This document shows, piece after piece, positions 1 to 5,585 of a stretch of 10,371 bases of DNA (positions within the stretch are counted from its first letter, which is position 1; every line of letters begins with the position of its first letter). The translations under genes were made by a program, and so were the position numbers. Under the pieces are notes generated by a model that worked only from the letters and a program-made list of their open reading frames with translations, was not told the DNA's origin and made no database searches. This DNA comes from Aquincola sp. (GTDB lineage: Bacteria > Pseudomonadota > Gammaproteobacteria > Burkholderiales > Burkholderiaceae_C), in NCBI GenBank assembly GCA_029884035.1, contig JAOUIM010000100.1, positions 1-10,371 of the forward strand, in the 5' to 3' direction.

Positions 1-1253
1 AAACGGGCGTTCGCACCGGGGGCCGGCACGCCCACCGTGATCATCAGGCCATCGACAGTGTCGCCACTGGCAATGCTTCGCACGAGGCCGTCGCTGCGTC
101 GCGTCAGAAGGTACTGGCCCGCACTGGCCGGATCGGCGCGCAGGTCGTACTCGCTGGCCTGCAACTTCGTCGCATCGGCGATCGCGAGCGACACGCTGGC
201 GATCGGGTTGCCGAAGGCGTCGCGTGCGTTGTTCTGCGACGGCACGGCCTGCGCCGGGCCGAATGCGAACAGCGGCGCGCCGGGACCCGGCGGGCTGCGC
301 AGGTCCAGCCCGAGCGCCTGCTGGTCATTGAGCCGGGTGCCGACAGCGACCGCAAGGCGGCCGACCGCGCTGCGTGCGTTGACGAGGTCTTCGTTCTGGA
401 AGCGCAGCAGCCCGCCGAGCCGGCCGCCTGCCACGAGTGCTGCAGGAAGCGGCCGCGGCTGGGCGCCGTCGACCACCGCCACCGCCTGGCGAGACGGATC
501 GAATTCGTCGCCGACCAGCGCGAGCGGCGTCGCAGTCGTTCCCAGCACGAGCCGCTGGCCGCTGGCCATGAAGACGCCCAGCGTACCGTCGTCGGCCTCG
601 ATCGTGGTCACCTGAACCAGTTCGCTGAGCTGCGACAGCAGGCGGTCGCGCTCGTCGAGCAGGTCGTTGGGCGGCTGACCGGTGCCCTTCTCGCGCGCGA
701 TCTTCTCGTTGACCTGGGCGATTCGGCCAGTGAGTTGGTTGACCTGCGTCACAGCGACCGAGAGGTCCTGCGCCACCCCGGCCTGCAATGCGCTGATCTG
801 GTTCGATGCGCTCGCGTAACGCTGCGCCATCTCCTGTGCGCGCAGCAACACCACCTGCCGCGTGGCCGCGTCCTGCGGCTGGCTGGCCAGGTCGACCATC
901 GCATTGAGCAGCTGGCCTGTGGCGTAGCCCAGGCCCTCCTCACCCGGCGGGAAAACCCCTTCCAGGCGCGTGAGCTGCTCGAGCCGGGTCTGGTCGGCCG
1001 AGGCCTGCGCAGTGGCCAGCGCGGCCTCGCGCGTGAGGTATTCGTTGTGCGCCCGCGTGACCGTCGCCACGTCGACGCCCTTGCCGAAGAACCCGGCACC
1101 GCCGAACTGGCCCGCCGCCGTCTGCAGTTCCACGCGCTGGCGTGAATACCCGTCGACGTTCGCGTTGGCGATGTTGTGGCCGGTGGTCTGCAGGGCGGCG
1201 TAATTGGCGAACATCGCCCGCATGCCGATCGACGTCAGGCTCGATCCGCTCAC
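1..1253 (-). CDS. flgK: Flagellar hook-associated protein 1, FlgK (5' part only)
   Basis: FlgK forms the first junction zone between hook and filament. It is exported through the flagellar type III apparatus. About 417 N-terminal codons are present, and the frame is still open at the window edge, so the C-terminal part is missing only because the window ends. The start is GTG at 1253, preceded by GGGGAGG (1259-1265) 5 nt upstream; the nearby ATG at 1266 hits a stop after five codons in its own frame. The N-terminus carries the axial-protein signature GHNIANANVDGYSRQ (residues 25-39), which packs into the flagellar core helix. Further in is LLDERDRLLSQLSELVQV, typical of the FlgK coiled-coil region. 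The gene lies 67 nt downstream of flgJ in the same direction, the usual order; flgL would be expected next, outside the window. Identification is firm. Confidence 0.95.
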   Translation of the reverse strand, partial: MSGSSLTSIGMRAMFANYAALQTTGHNIANANVDGYSRQRVELQTAAGQFGGAGFFGKGVDVATVTRAHNEYLTREAALATAQASADQTRLEQLTRLEGVFPPGEEGLGYATGQLLNAMVDLASQPQDAATRQVVLLRAQEMAQRYASASNQISALQAGVAQDLSVAVTQVNQLTGRIAQVNEKIAREKGTGQPPNDLLDERDRLLSQLSELVQVTTIEADDGTLGVFMASGQRLVLGTTATPLALVGDEFDPSRQAVAVVDGAQPRPLPAALVAGGRLGGLLRFQNEDLVNARSAVGRLAVAVGTRLNDQQALGLDLRSPPGPGAPLFAFGPAQAVPSQNNARDAFGNPIASVSLAIADATKLQASEYDLRADPASAGQYLLTRRSDGLVRSIASGDTVDGLMITVGVPAPGANAR

Positions 1254-1291
1254 GGGCGCCTCCCCATGGCCGTGCGTCGCACAGCGGCTGA

Positions 1292-1303
1292 CGAGTCGAC
1301 TCG
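1292..1303. other. 12-bp perfect palindrome in the flgJ-flgK spacer
   Basis: The 67-bp gap between the flgJ stop and the flgK GTG contains the perfect palindrome CGAGTCGACTCG. A second small inverted repeat follows at 1272-1282 (GTGCG-T-CGCAC). No T-run follows in the flgK direction, so this does not look like an intrinsic terminator, and I see no sigma-28-type promoter in the gap. It could be an operator, an RNA structure or chance in GC-rich DNA. Confidence 0.3.
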
Positions 1304-1320
1304 CTTCACATCAAACCCCT

Positions 1321-2148
1321 TCAGGCCATCGAGCGCTGCAGGCGCAACGTCGTGTTGATCACACGGCCGAGCTTGTCGGCGTAGGCCGGGTCGGTGGCAT
1401 AGCCGGCGCGCTGCAGTCCTTGCGCGAACAGCCTTGCGTCGGCCGCCTGCGCCACGACCTCGCGATAGCGCGGACTCGTCCTCATCAGCTTCGCGTAGTC
1501 CGCAAAGGACTCGTCGTAGCTCGAATAGGCGCGGAACGCCTGCACCAGCTTGCGCGGCTGGCCATCGACGACCTCGGTAGTCGTCACGCGCGCGACCGGA
1601 CCCTTCCAGTCGGCGCCGGCCTTGACGCCGAACAGGTTGAAGCTGTTCGAGCCGTCGGCCATGCGGATTTCCTTGCGGCCCCATCCGGTTTCGTGCGCCG
1701 CCTGCGCGACCATGAAGGTCGCGGGGATGCCAGTCTGCCGCTCGGCTCGCTGCGCGGCCTCGGTGTGGCGGGCAACGAACTCGCTCGCGCTGGCCGGCGA
1801 ACGCAGCGGCGTGCGCTGCGTGACGGTGTTGTTCGCCGGCGGCGATGTCGCGGACTCGCGGGTCAGACCGGTCTGGCGCTCGAGCTGGCGCGCGATCGCC
1901 TCGGACAGGCCGCCCTTCAGGCCGGTCATCTTGCCTGCGAACTCGGTGTCGAGCAGTTCGGTGCCCATTTGCGTGCCTTCGTTGTCGAGCAGGCCCGAGC
2001 TCATCGTGGCCTGGCGCATCGACTTCATCAGCTCCTGCATGAACAGGCCCTCGAACTGCTTGGCCGCCTCCTTGATCGCGGCCTTGGGGTCGCGCGCGGC
2101 CATACTGCGCAGGTTCTGCAGGGGATCGGCGCGCAGGCTGGCGGTCAT
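1321..2148 (-). CDS. flgJ: Flagellar rod-cap protein and peptidoglycan hydrolase FlgJ
   Basis: FlgJ caps the growing rod and opens the peptidoglycan so the rod can cross the periplasm. The protein is 275 aa. Residues 1-90 or so form the rod-scaffolding domain (KQFEGLFMQELMKSMRQ, then a TEFAGKMTGLKGGLSEAIA segment). A Ser/Thr/Pro/Asn-rich linker spans about 95-122. Residues 123-275 form the glucosaminidase/muramidase domain, with catalytic Glu153 inferred in QAAHETGWG and NSFNLFGVKAG and GYATDPAYADKL as further family motifs. This two-domain form is typical of beta- and gammaproteobacteria; alphaproteobacterial FlgJ often lacks the hydrolase. The ATG is chosen because GAGGTGA (2156-2162) sits 7 nt upstream, inside the last codons of flgI, and only 2 nt separate the flgI stop from this ATG, implying translational coupling. 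The frame is open further upstream to 2430, but that stretch is only antiphase flgI. Confidence 0.97.
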   Translation of the reverse strand: MTASLRADPLQNLRSMAARDPKAAIKEAAKQFEGLFMQELMKSMRQATMSSGLLDNEGTQMGTELLDTEFAGKMTGLKGGLSEAIARQLERQTGLTRESATSPPANNTVTQRTPLRSPASASEFVARHTEAAQRAERQTGIPATFMVAQAAHETGWGRKEIRMADGSNSFNLFGVKAGADWKGPVARVTTTEVVDGQPRKLVQAFRAYSSYDESFADYAKLMRTSPRYREVVAQAADARLFAQGLQRAGYATDPAYADKLGRVINTTLRLQRSMA

Positions 2149-2150
2149 CG

Positions 2151-3275
2151 TCAGATCACCTCGATCTCGGCCTGCAACGCACCGGCGCTCTTCATCGCCT
2201 GCAGGATCGCGAGCAGGTCCTGCGGCGTCGCTCCGAGTGCATTGAGCGCCTTGACGACGTCGGCGAGCTTGGCCCCTGCGGGCATCTGCACGAGCGAGCC
2301 GCCCTGTTGCGTGATCGAGATGTCGGCCTTGCTGGCCTGCACCGTCTGGCCCTGCGCGAGCGCGTTGGGCTGGCTGATGACCGGCGTGTTGCTGATCGTC
2401 ACCGCCAGACTGCCGTGCGCCACCGCGCAAGGCGCGAGCGTCACGGCCTCGTTCATCACGATCGAGCCGGTGCGCGCATTGAGCACGACGCGCGCAGCGG
2501 GCCGCGCAAGCTCGAGCGAAAGGTTCTCGATGTCGGCGAGAAAGGCCACGCGGGCATTCATGTCCTGCGGCGCACGCACACGCACGACGCGACCGTCCTG
2601 CGCCCAGGCCGTGCCCTCGCCCTTGGCCTGGTTGATCGCGCGCGCAACGTCGCGCGCCGTCGCGAAGTCAGCGCTCGTGACGTCGAGCTGCAGGTACTCG
2701 CCCTGCGCCAGCGGGGTGGGCACGGCGCGCTCGACGGTGGCACCGGCCGGCACGCGGCCGGCCGACAGGTGATTGATCGTGACCTTGGAGCCGGCGGCCG
2801 AGGCCCCGGCGCCTCCCACGATCAGGCTGCCCTGCGCCATCGCGTAGACCTGGCCATCGGCACCCTTGAGCGGGGTGGCCACGAGCAGGCCGCCGCGCAG
2901 GCTCTTCGCATTGCCCAGCGACGACACGTTGACGTCGATCGCCTGGCCGGGCTGCGCGAACGGCGGCAGCGACGCGGTGACCATCACTGCGGCCACGTTC
3001 TTGGCCTGCAGCTGCACGCCCGGCGGCACCGCCACCCCCATCTGCTGCAGCATCGCCGCCAGGCTCTGCGCGGTGAAGGGCACGCCCTGGCTCTGGTCAC
3101 CGGTGCCATCGAGCCCGACGACCAGGCCATAGCCGACGAGCTGGTTGCTGCGCACGCCCTGCACCGACGCGACTTCCTTGATGCGTGTGGCCGCATGCGC
3201 CGGGACGGGCCACCACAGAGCGGCGCTCGCTGCGAGCGCGGCTAACGCGATCAGGACACGCAACGCGCGCTGCAC
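2151..3275 (-). CDS. flgI: Flagellar P-ring protein FlgI
   Basis: FlgI is secreted to the periplasm and assembles the P ring around the distal rod in the peptidoglycan layer. From GTG 3275 it is 374 aa, close to the family norm. It begins with a Sec signal peptide: Arg at 3 and 6, a hydrophobic core at about 7-22, and probable cleavage after AHA (residue 28). The mature part opens with the hallmark SVQGVRSNQLVGYGLVVGLD, followed by KNVAAVMVTASLPPF, GNAKSLRGG and VGGAGASA. It ends with ALNALGATPQDLLAIL and EIEVI. An ATG at 3395 overlaps the flgH stop (ATGA) and opens the same frame, but it would put about 40 low-complexity residues encoded by a spacer repeat before the signal peptide, so I prefer the GTG. 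No clear Shine-Dalgarno precedes the GTG, so the start is the uncertain part. Cys283 is the only cysteine. Confidence 0.93.
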   Translation of the reverse strand: MQRALRVLIALAALAASAALWWPVPAHAATRIKEVASVQGVRSNQLVGYGLVVGLDGTGDQSQGVPFTAQSLAAMLQQMGVAVPPGVQLQAKNVAAVMVTASLPPFAQPGQAIDVNVSSLGNAKSLRGGLLVATPLKGADGQVYAMAQGSLIVGGAGASAAGSKVTINHLSAGRVPAGATVERAVPTPLAQGEYLQLDVTSADFATARDVARAINQAKGEGTAWAQDGRVVRVRAPQDMNARVAFLADIENLSLELARPAARVVLNARTGSIVMNEAVTLAPCAVAHGSLAVTISNTPVISQPNALAQGQTVQASKADISITQQGGSLVQMPAGAKLADVVKALNALGATPQDLLAILQAMKSAGALQAEIEVI

Positions 3276-3289
3276 GAGGCGAACGGCGT

Positions 3290-3391
3290 GATCGCTTTCC
3301 GCCGGGCCACCCCAAGGAAGGCGCGCCCCATGGGCCCCGAAGGGAGCCTGATCGGTCCCCGGGGGTCGCGAACGAAGTGAGCCAGGGGGTC
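3290..3391. repeat. Repeat-like GC-rich spacer between flgH and flgI
   Basis: This stretch of about 100 bp lies between the flgH stop and the preferred flgI start. It contains CCCATGGG (3327-3334), a C-run/G-run block CCCCGGGGG (3357-3365), and ends in GTCGCGAACGAAGTGAGCC followed by a G-run. From memory, this resembles mosaic intergenic repeats scattered through Burkholderiales genomes; that has not been verified here. It is transcribed as part of the flg message and is in frame with flgI, so it creates a false N-terminal extension. Confidence 0.5.
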
Positions 3392-4075
3392 TCATATCGG
3401 CATCACGCTGAGGAAGAAGCGAGACAGCAGCCCCATCACCTGGGCGTCGGCTTGCTGGCCGCGGCTGCGGTGCTCGACGCGCACGTTCGCGACCTGCGTG
3501 CTGGGCACGCTGTTGCCGGGCTGGATCGCGCGCGGGTCGACCTGGCCCGAGAAGCGAAGCACGTCGACGTTGGCGTTCACGCCGATCTGCTTTTCGCCCT
3601 GGATCAGCAAATGTCCGTTGGGCAGCACGCCCGTCACGAGCACGGTGATCGTGCCGTTGAAGTCGTTGCTGCTCTCGGTGGCCCCCTTGCCGCCGAAGGT
3701 GTTGGCCGAGTTGCCGCCGATCGTCGCGCGGCCGAACGAGTTGCTGCTGATTCCGGGCAGCGCGGTGACCGCGCCGGCCAGCGTGCCGTTCTTGTCGACC
3801 GACGAGGTGGACTTCTGGCTCGCGCTGACCTTCTCGACGATCTGGATCGTCAGCGTGTCACCGGGCAGGCGCGCGCGATGGTCCTCGAACAGCGGACGGT
3901 ACGCGGCGGCCTGGTAGATCGCCCCATTGACCGCCACCGGCGCTGGCGGTGCAGCCGGCACGACGGCCGGCATCGCGCCGACATCGACCGGCGGCACGCG
4001 ATAGTCGTTGACCGTGGCGCAGCCGGCAAGCAGGCTGACAAACACGGCCGCGGCCCTGACGGCGATCGACCGCAT
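3392..4075 (-). CDS. flgH: Flagellar L-ring lipoprotein FlgH
   Basis: FlgH forms the outer-membrane L ring, the outer bushing of the rotating rod. It is 227 aa. The N-terminus is a lipoprotein signal with lipobox LLAGC (lipidated Cys19); Ala20 follows, compatible with sorting to the outer membrane rather than retention. Downstream is a Pro/Ala/Val-rich stretch (about 28-48), then family motifs PLFEDHRARLPGDTLTIQIVE (60-80), ASQKSTSSVDKNG (85-97), GTITVLVTGVLPNGHLLIQGEK (141-162) and FSGQVDPRAI (175-184). The start is the ATG at 4075, with a GGATGGA-like weak ribosome site just upstream. The frame is open far upstream through antiphase flgG, which is spurious. It lies 92 nt downstream of flgG in the conserved flgG-H-I order. 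Confidence 0.97.
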   Translation of the reverse strand: MRSIAVRAAAVFVSLLAGCATVNDYRVPPVDVGAMPAVVPAAPPAPVAVNGAIYQAAAYRPLFEDHRARLPGDTLTIQIVEKVSASQKSTSSVDKNGTLAGAVTALPGISSNSFGRATIGGNSANTFGGKGATESSNDFNGTITVLVTGVLPNGHLLIQGEKQIGVNANVDVLRFSGQVDPRAIQPGNSVPSTQVANVRVEHRSRGQQADAQVMGLLSRFFLSVMPI

Positions 4076-4082
4076 GATTCCA

Positions 4083-4167
4083 TCCAGCAGACGCCGCGGA
4101 TCCGGCTCTGCCGGGCCGCTGGCGTCGCCCCCTTGAGGCGGAGCGGCGAGGCCGCAACGGGGGTGAT
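4083..4167. repeat. Structured repeat-like element between flgG and flgH
   Basis: Nearly all of the 92-bp flgG-flgH spacer can fold. The outer arms GACGCC (4090-4095) and GGCGTC (4121-4126) pair, then GCGG (4096-4099) with CCGC (4116-4119) across one bulged T. The inner arms CCGGC (4102-4106) and GCCGG (4110-4114) close on a 3-nt loop. Next to it lies a C-run (4128-4132) and, further on, a G-run (4159-4163) that could pair at longer range. The wording of the element (C/G runs, GGCGTCGCCCCC, CCGGCTCTGCCGG) resembles a common Burkholderiales intergenic repeat I recall; this is unverified. No T-tract follows in the direction of transcription, so processing, RNA stability or attenuation is likelier than termination. 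Confidence 0.6.
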
Positions 4168-4950
4168 TCACAGCTGCCCCAGGCGTTGCAGCATCTGGTC
4201 GGATGTCTGGATCGCCTTGGAATTGAGCTCGTAAGCGCGCTGCGTCTGGATCATCGCGACGAGCTCCTCGACCACGTTGACGTTGGACGTCTCGACAAAG
4301 CCCTGCTGCAGCATGCCCAGGCCGTTCGATCCGGGCACGCCGGCGCTGGGGGCGCCCGACGCGGCCGTCTCGCCCCACAGGTTCTGGCCCTTGGGATCGA
4401 GCCCGGCCGGATTGACGAACGATGCCAGCGTGAGCTGGCCGATCGACTGCGGCGCGGCCTGTCCGCTCAGCACCACCGACACGGTGCCATCGGGCGCAAT
4501 CGTCACGCTCTGCGCGCCCGCCGGGATCGTGATGCCGGGCTGCACGATGTAGCCGTTGTTGGTGACGAGCTGGCCGTTGGCGTCGACCTGCATCGACCCG
4601 TCGCGCGTGTAGGCCGTGGTGCCGTCGGGCATCTGCACCGACAGGAAGCCCTGGCCCTTGATCGCGACGTCGAGGTTGTTCGAGGTCTGCTCGAGGTTGC
4701 CCTGGGTGAAGATGCGCGAGGTCGCCACCGGACGCACGCCCAGACCGACCTGCAGCCCGGTGGGCAGCTGGGTCTGATCGCTGCTGGCCGCGCCGGCCTG
4801 GCGCAGGTTCTGATAGATGAGGTCTTCGAACACCACATGGCCGCGCTTGAAGCCGTTGGTGCCGACGTTGGCCAGGTTGTGCGAGATGGTGTCCAGCTGG
4901 GTCTGCTGGGCTTCCATGCCGGTCTTGGCAATCCATAGCGAACGGATCAT
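4168..4950 (-). CDS. flgG: Flagellar distal rod protein FlgG
   Basis: FlgG builds the distal rod, the driveshaft inside the P and L rings. It is exported by the flagellar type III system and is 260 aa, the standard length. The N-terminal rod signature TISHNLANVGTNGFKRGHVV (residues 21-40) and the C-terminal heptad segment NVVEELVAMIQTQRAYELNS form the core coiled coil. Middle motifs TQGNLEQTSNNLDVAIKGQG and NLWGETAASGAP, plus overall length and the C-terminus, favour FlgG over its paralogue FlgF. The ATG at 4950 has a strong ribosome site AAGGAG (complement of 4958-4963) 7 nt upstream. It is the first flg gene of this block: flgF is not upstream, where fliE lies instead, 135 nt away and on the same strand. 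Confidence 0.97.
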   Translation of the reverse strand: MIRSLWIAKTGMEAQQTQLDTISHNLANVGTNGFKRGHVVFEDLIYQNLRQAGAASSDQTQLPTGLQVGLGVRPVATSRIFTQGNLEQTSNNLDVAIKGQGFLSVQMPDGTTAYTRDGSMQVDANGQLVTNNGYIVQPGITIPAGAQSVTIAPDGTVSVVLSGQAAPQSIGQLTLASFVNPAGLDPKGQNLWGETAASGAPSAGVPGSNGLGMLQQGFVETSNVNVVEELVAMIQTQRAYELNSKAIQTSDQMLQRLGQL

Positions 4951-5012
4951 GAGGACGCTCCTTGAGGTCTTGGAGCGATCTTCGTTCGCACTGGAGGTTC
5001 GCGAGTCCTCGA

Positions 5013-5039
5013 TAAGCGGTGTGAACCGGGGGCTGTTAA
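5013..5039 (-). promoter_or_regulatory. Possible sigma-28 (FliA)-like promoter upstream of flgG
   Basis: Read on the minus strand the site is TTAA, exactly 15 nt, then ACCGCTTA. The enterobacterial FliA consensus is TAAA-N15-GCCGATAA. The spacing matches exactly, with 3 of 4 and 5 of 8 positions agreeing. It would start a transcript with a leader of roughly 55 nt before flgG. The match is imperfect, and flgG is normally an early/middle gene rather than FliA-dependent, so this is tentative. Confidence 0.25.
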
Positions 5040-5053
5040 CCGCCTATCCCTCA

Positions 5054-5084
5054 GGCCGGGATGCGCGTGCCGCATCCCGCGGCC
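5054..5084 (-). terminator. Hairpin directly after the fliE stop codon
   Basis: CGGGATGCG (5057-5065) pairs perfectly with CGCATCCCG (5071-5079) around a 5-nt loop. GGCC on both sides (5054-5057 and 5081-5084) offers an alternative outer closure. It begins 1 nt past the fliE stop, the position expected for a fliE terminator. No T-run follows on the minus strand, so it may instead be an mRNA-end stabiliser or a partial terminator between fliE and flgG. Confidence 0.45.
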
Positions 5085-5085
5085 C

Positions 5086-5418
5086 TCAGACCTGCATGTT
5101 CATGATGTCGGTGTAGGCGCGCACGAACTGGTTGCGCACCGCGAGCGCGGCCTGGAAACCGATCTGGGCCTTCTGCATCGACACCATTGTCTGTTCCAGG
5201 CTGACCGCCGGGTTGTCGAGCTGCAGTTCGCGCTGCAGGCGCTGCGACTCCACCTGCTCGTTGCTGATCGACTTGAGCGCCTGCGCCATCGCCGTCGCGA
5301 ACCCGCCTTGGGGACCGGCCGCCTTGCGCGCCGACAAGGGCTGACCGTCGACGCCGAGCCCCGCGCGCGCGGCGGCCTGGGCGAAGTCGAAGGGTTTGAG
5401 CGAACCGATGCCATCCAT
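5086..5418 (-). CDS. fliE: Flagellar hook-basal body protein FliE
   Basis: FliE is the small adaptor that joins the MS ring (FliF) to the proximal rod and is one of the first proteins exported. It is 110 aa, within the usual 100-115 range. The conserved C-terminal half is clear: LDNPAVSLEQTMVSMQKAQ followed by GFQAALAVRNQFVRAYTDIM, ending NMQV. The N-terminal half (FATAMAQALKSISNEQ) is the less conserved helical part. The ATG at 5418 is preceded by AGGAG 9 nt upstream, set in a small hairpin. Transcription away from fliFGHI matches the enteric arrangement, in which fliE is divergent from fliF. Having flgG directly downstream is unusual. Confidence 0.96.
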   Translation of the reverse strand: MDGIGSLKPFDFAQAAARAGLGVDGQPLSARKAAGPQGGFATAMAQALKSISNEQVESQRLQRELQLDNPAVSLEQTMVSMQKAQIGFQAALAVRNQFVRAYTDIMNMQV

Positions 5419-5422
5419 GAGT

Positions 5423-5438
5423 CGTGACTCCTGTCACG
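5423..5438 (-). promoter_or_regulatory. fliE ribosome-binding site held in a hairpin loop
   Basis: Read on the minus strand, CGTGAC-AGGA-GTCACG forms a perfect 6-bp stem whose 4-nt loop, AGGA, is the core of the fliE Shine-Dalgarno sequence. Four nucleotides (ACTC less overlap) separate the stem from the ATG. A competing small inverted repeat, GAGTC-GT-GACTC (5419-5430), overlaps one arm, so two mutually exclusive folds can be drawn. This could tune fliE translation; it is inferred from sequence alone. Confidence 0.4.
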
Positions 5439-5517
5439 CCCGCGCGGTGATGGCGCATGCCACCCGTTGCGGGCCATGGTCGGCACTGTAGGGCGGCAGC
5501 GCGTGTCGCATCGCTTC

Positions 5518-5545
5518 GAACAGGCGCGCCTTTGGCCGACTGTTC
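5518..5545. promoter_or_regulatory. Inverted repeat between divergent fliE and fliF; candidate operator
   Basis: GAACAG (5518-5523) and CTGTTC (5540-5545) are perfect inverted half-sites separated by 16 bp. They lie in the 167-bp region that must control both fliE and fliFGHI. A TATAGA hexamer (5550-5555) begins 4 bp beyond the right half-site and could be a -10 element for fliF, with no good -35 at 16-18 bp, as expected of an activator-dependent promoter. The half-sites do not match the FlhDC or sigma-54 consensus as I know them. Which regulator binds is unknown. Confidence 0.4.
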
Positions 5546-5585
5546 TGGCTATAGAAACGCCGCACCGCGCCGAACAATGGCGCCC

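Noticed and set aside
1204..2772. A 522-codon plus-strand frame opposite flgJ/flgI
   Set aside because: Shadow of the minus-strand genes; no domain is recognisable.
4951..5085. Search for a degraded flgF 3' end upstream of flgG
   Set aside because: Reading the minus strand gave no rod-protein C-terminal motif; the gap looks purely non-coding.
5457..5585. Upstream ATG extending FliF by about 43 residues
   Set aside because: The extra residues are Arg/Ala/Cys-rich and unlike FliF N-termini, and they would cover the divergent promoter region.
5419..5585. Sigma-54 or FlhDC binding sites between fliE and fliF
   Set aside because: No GG-N10-GC pair in a credible sigma-54 context and no FlhDC-like box could be found by eye.
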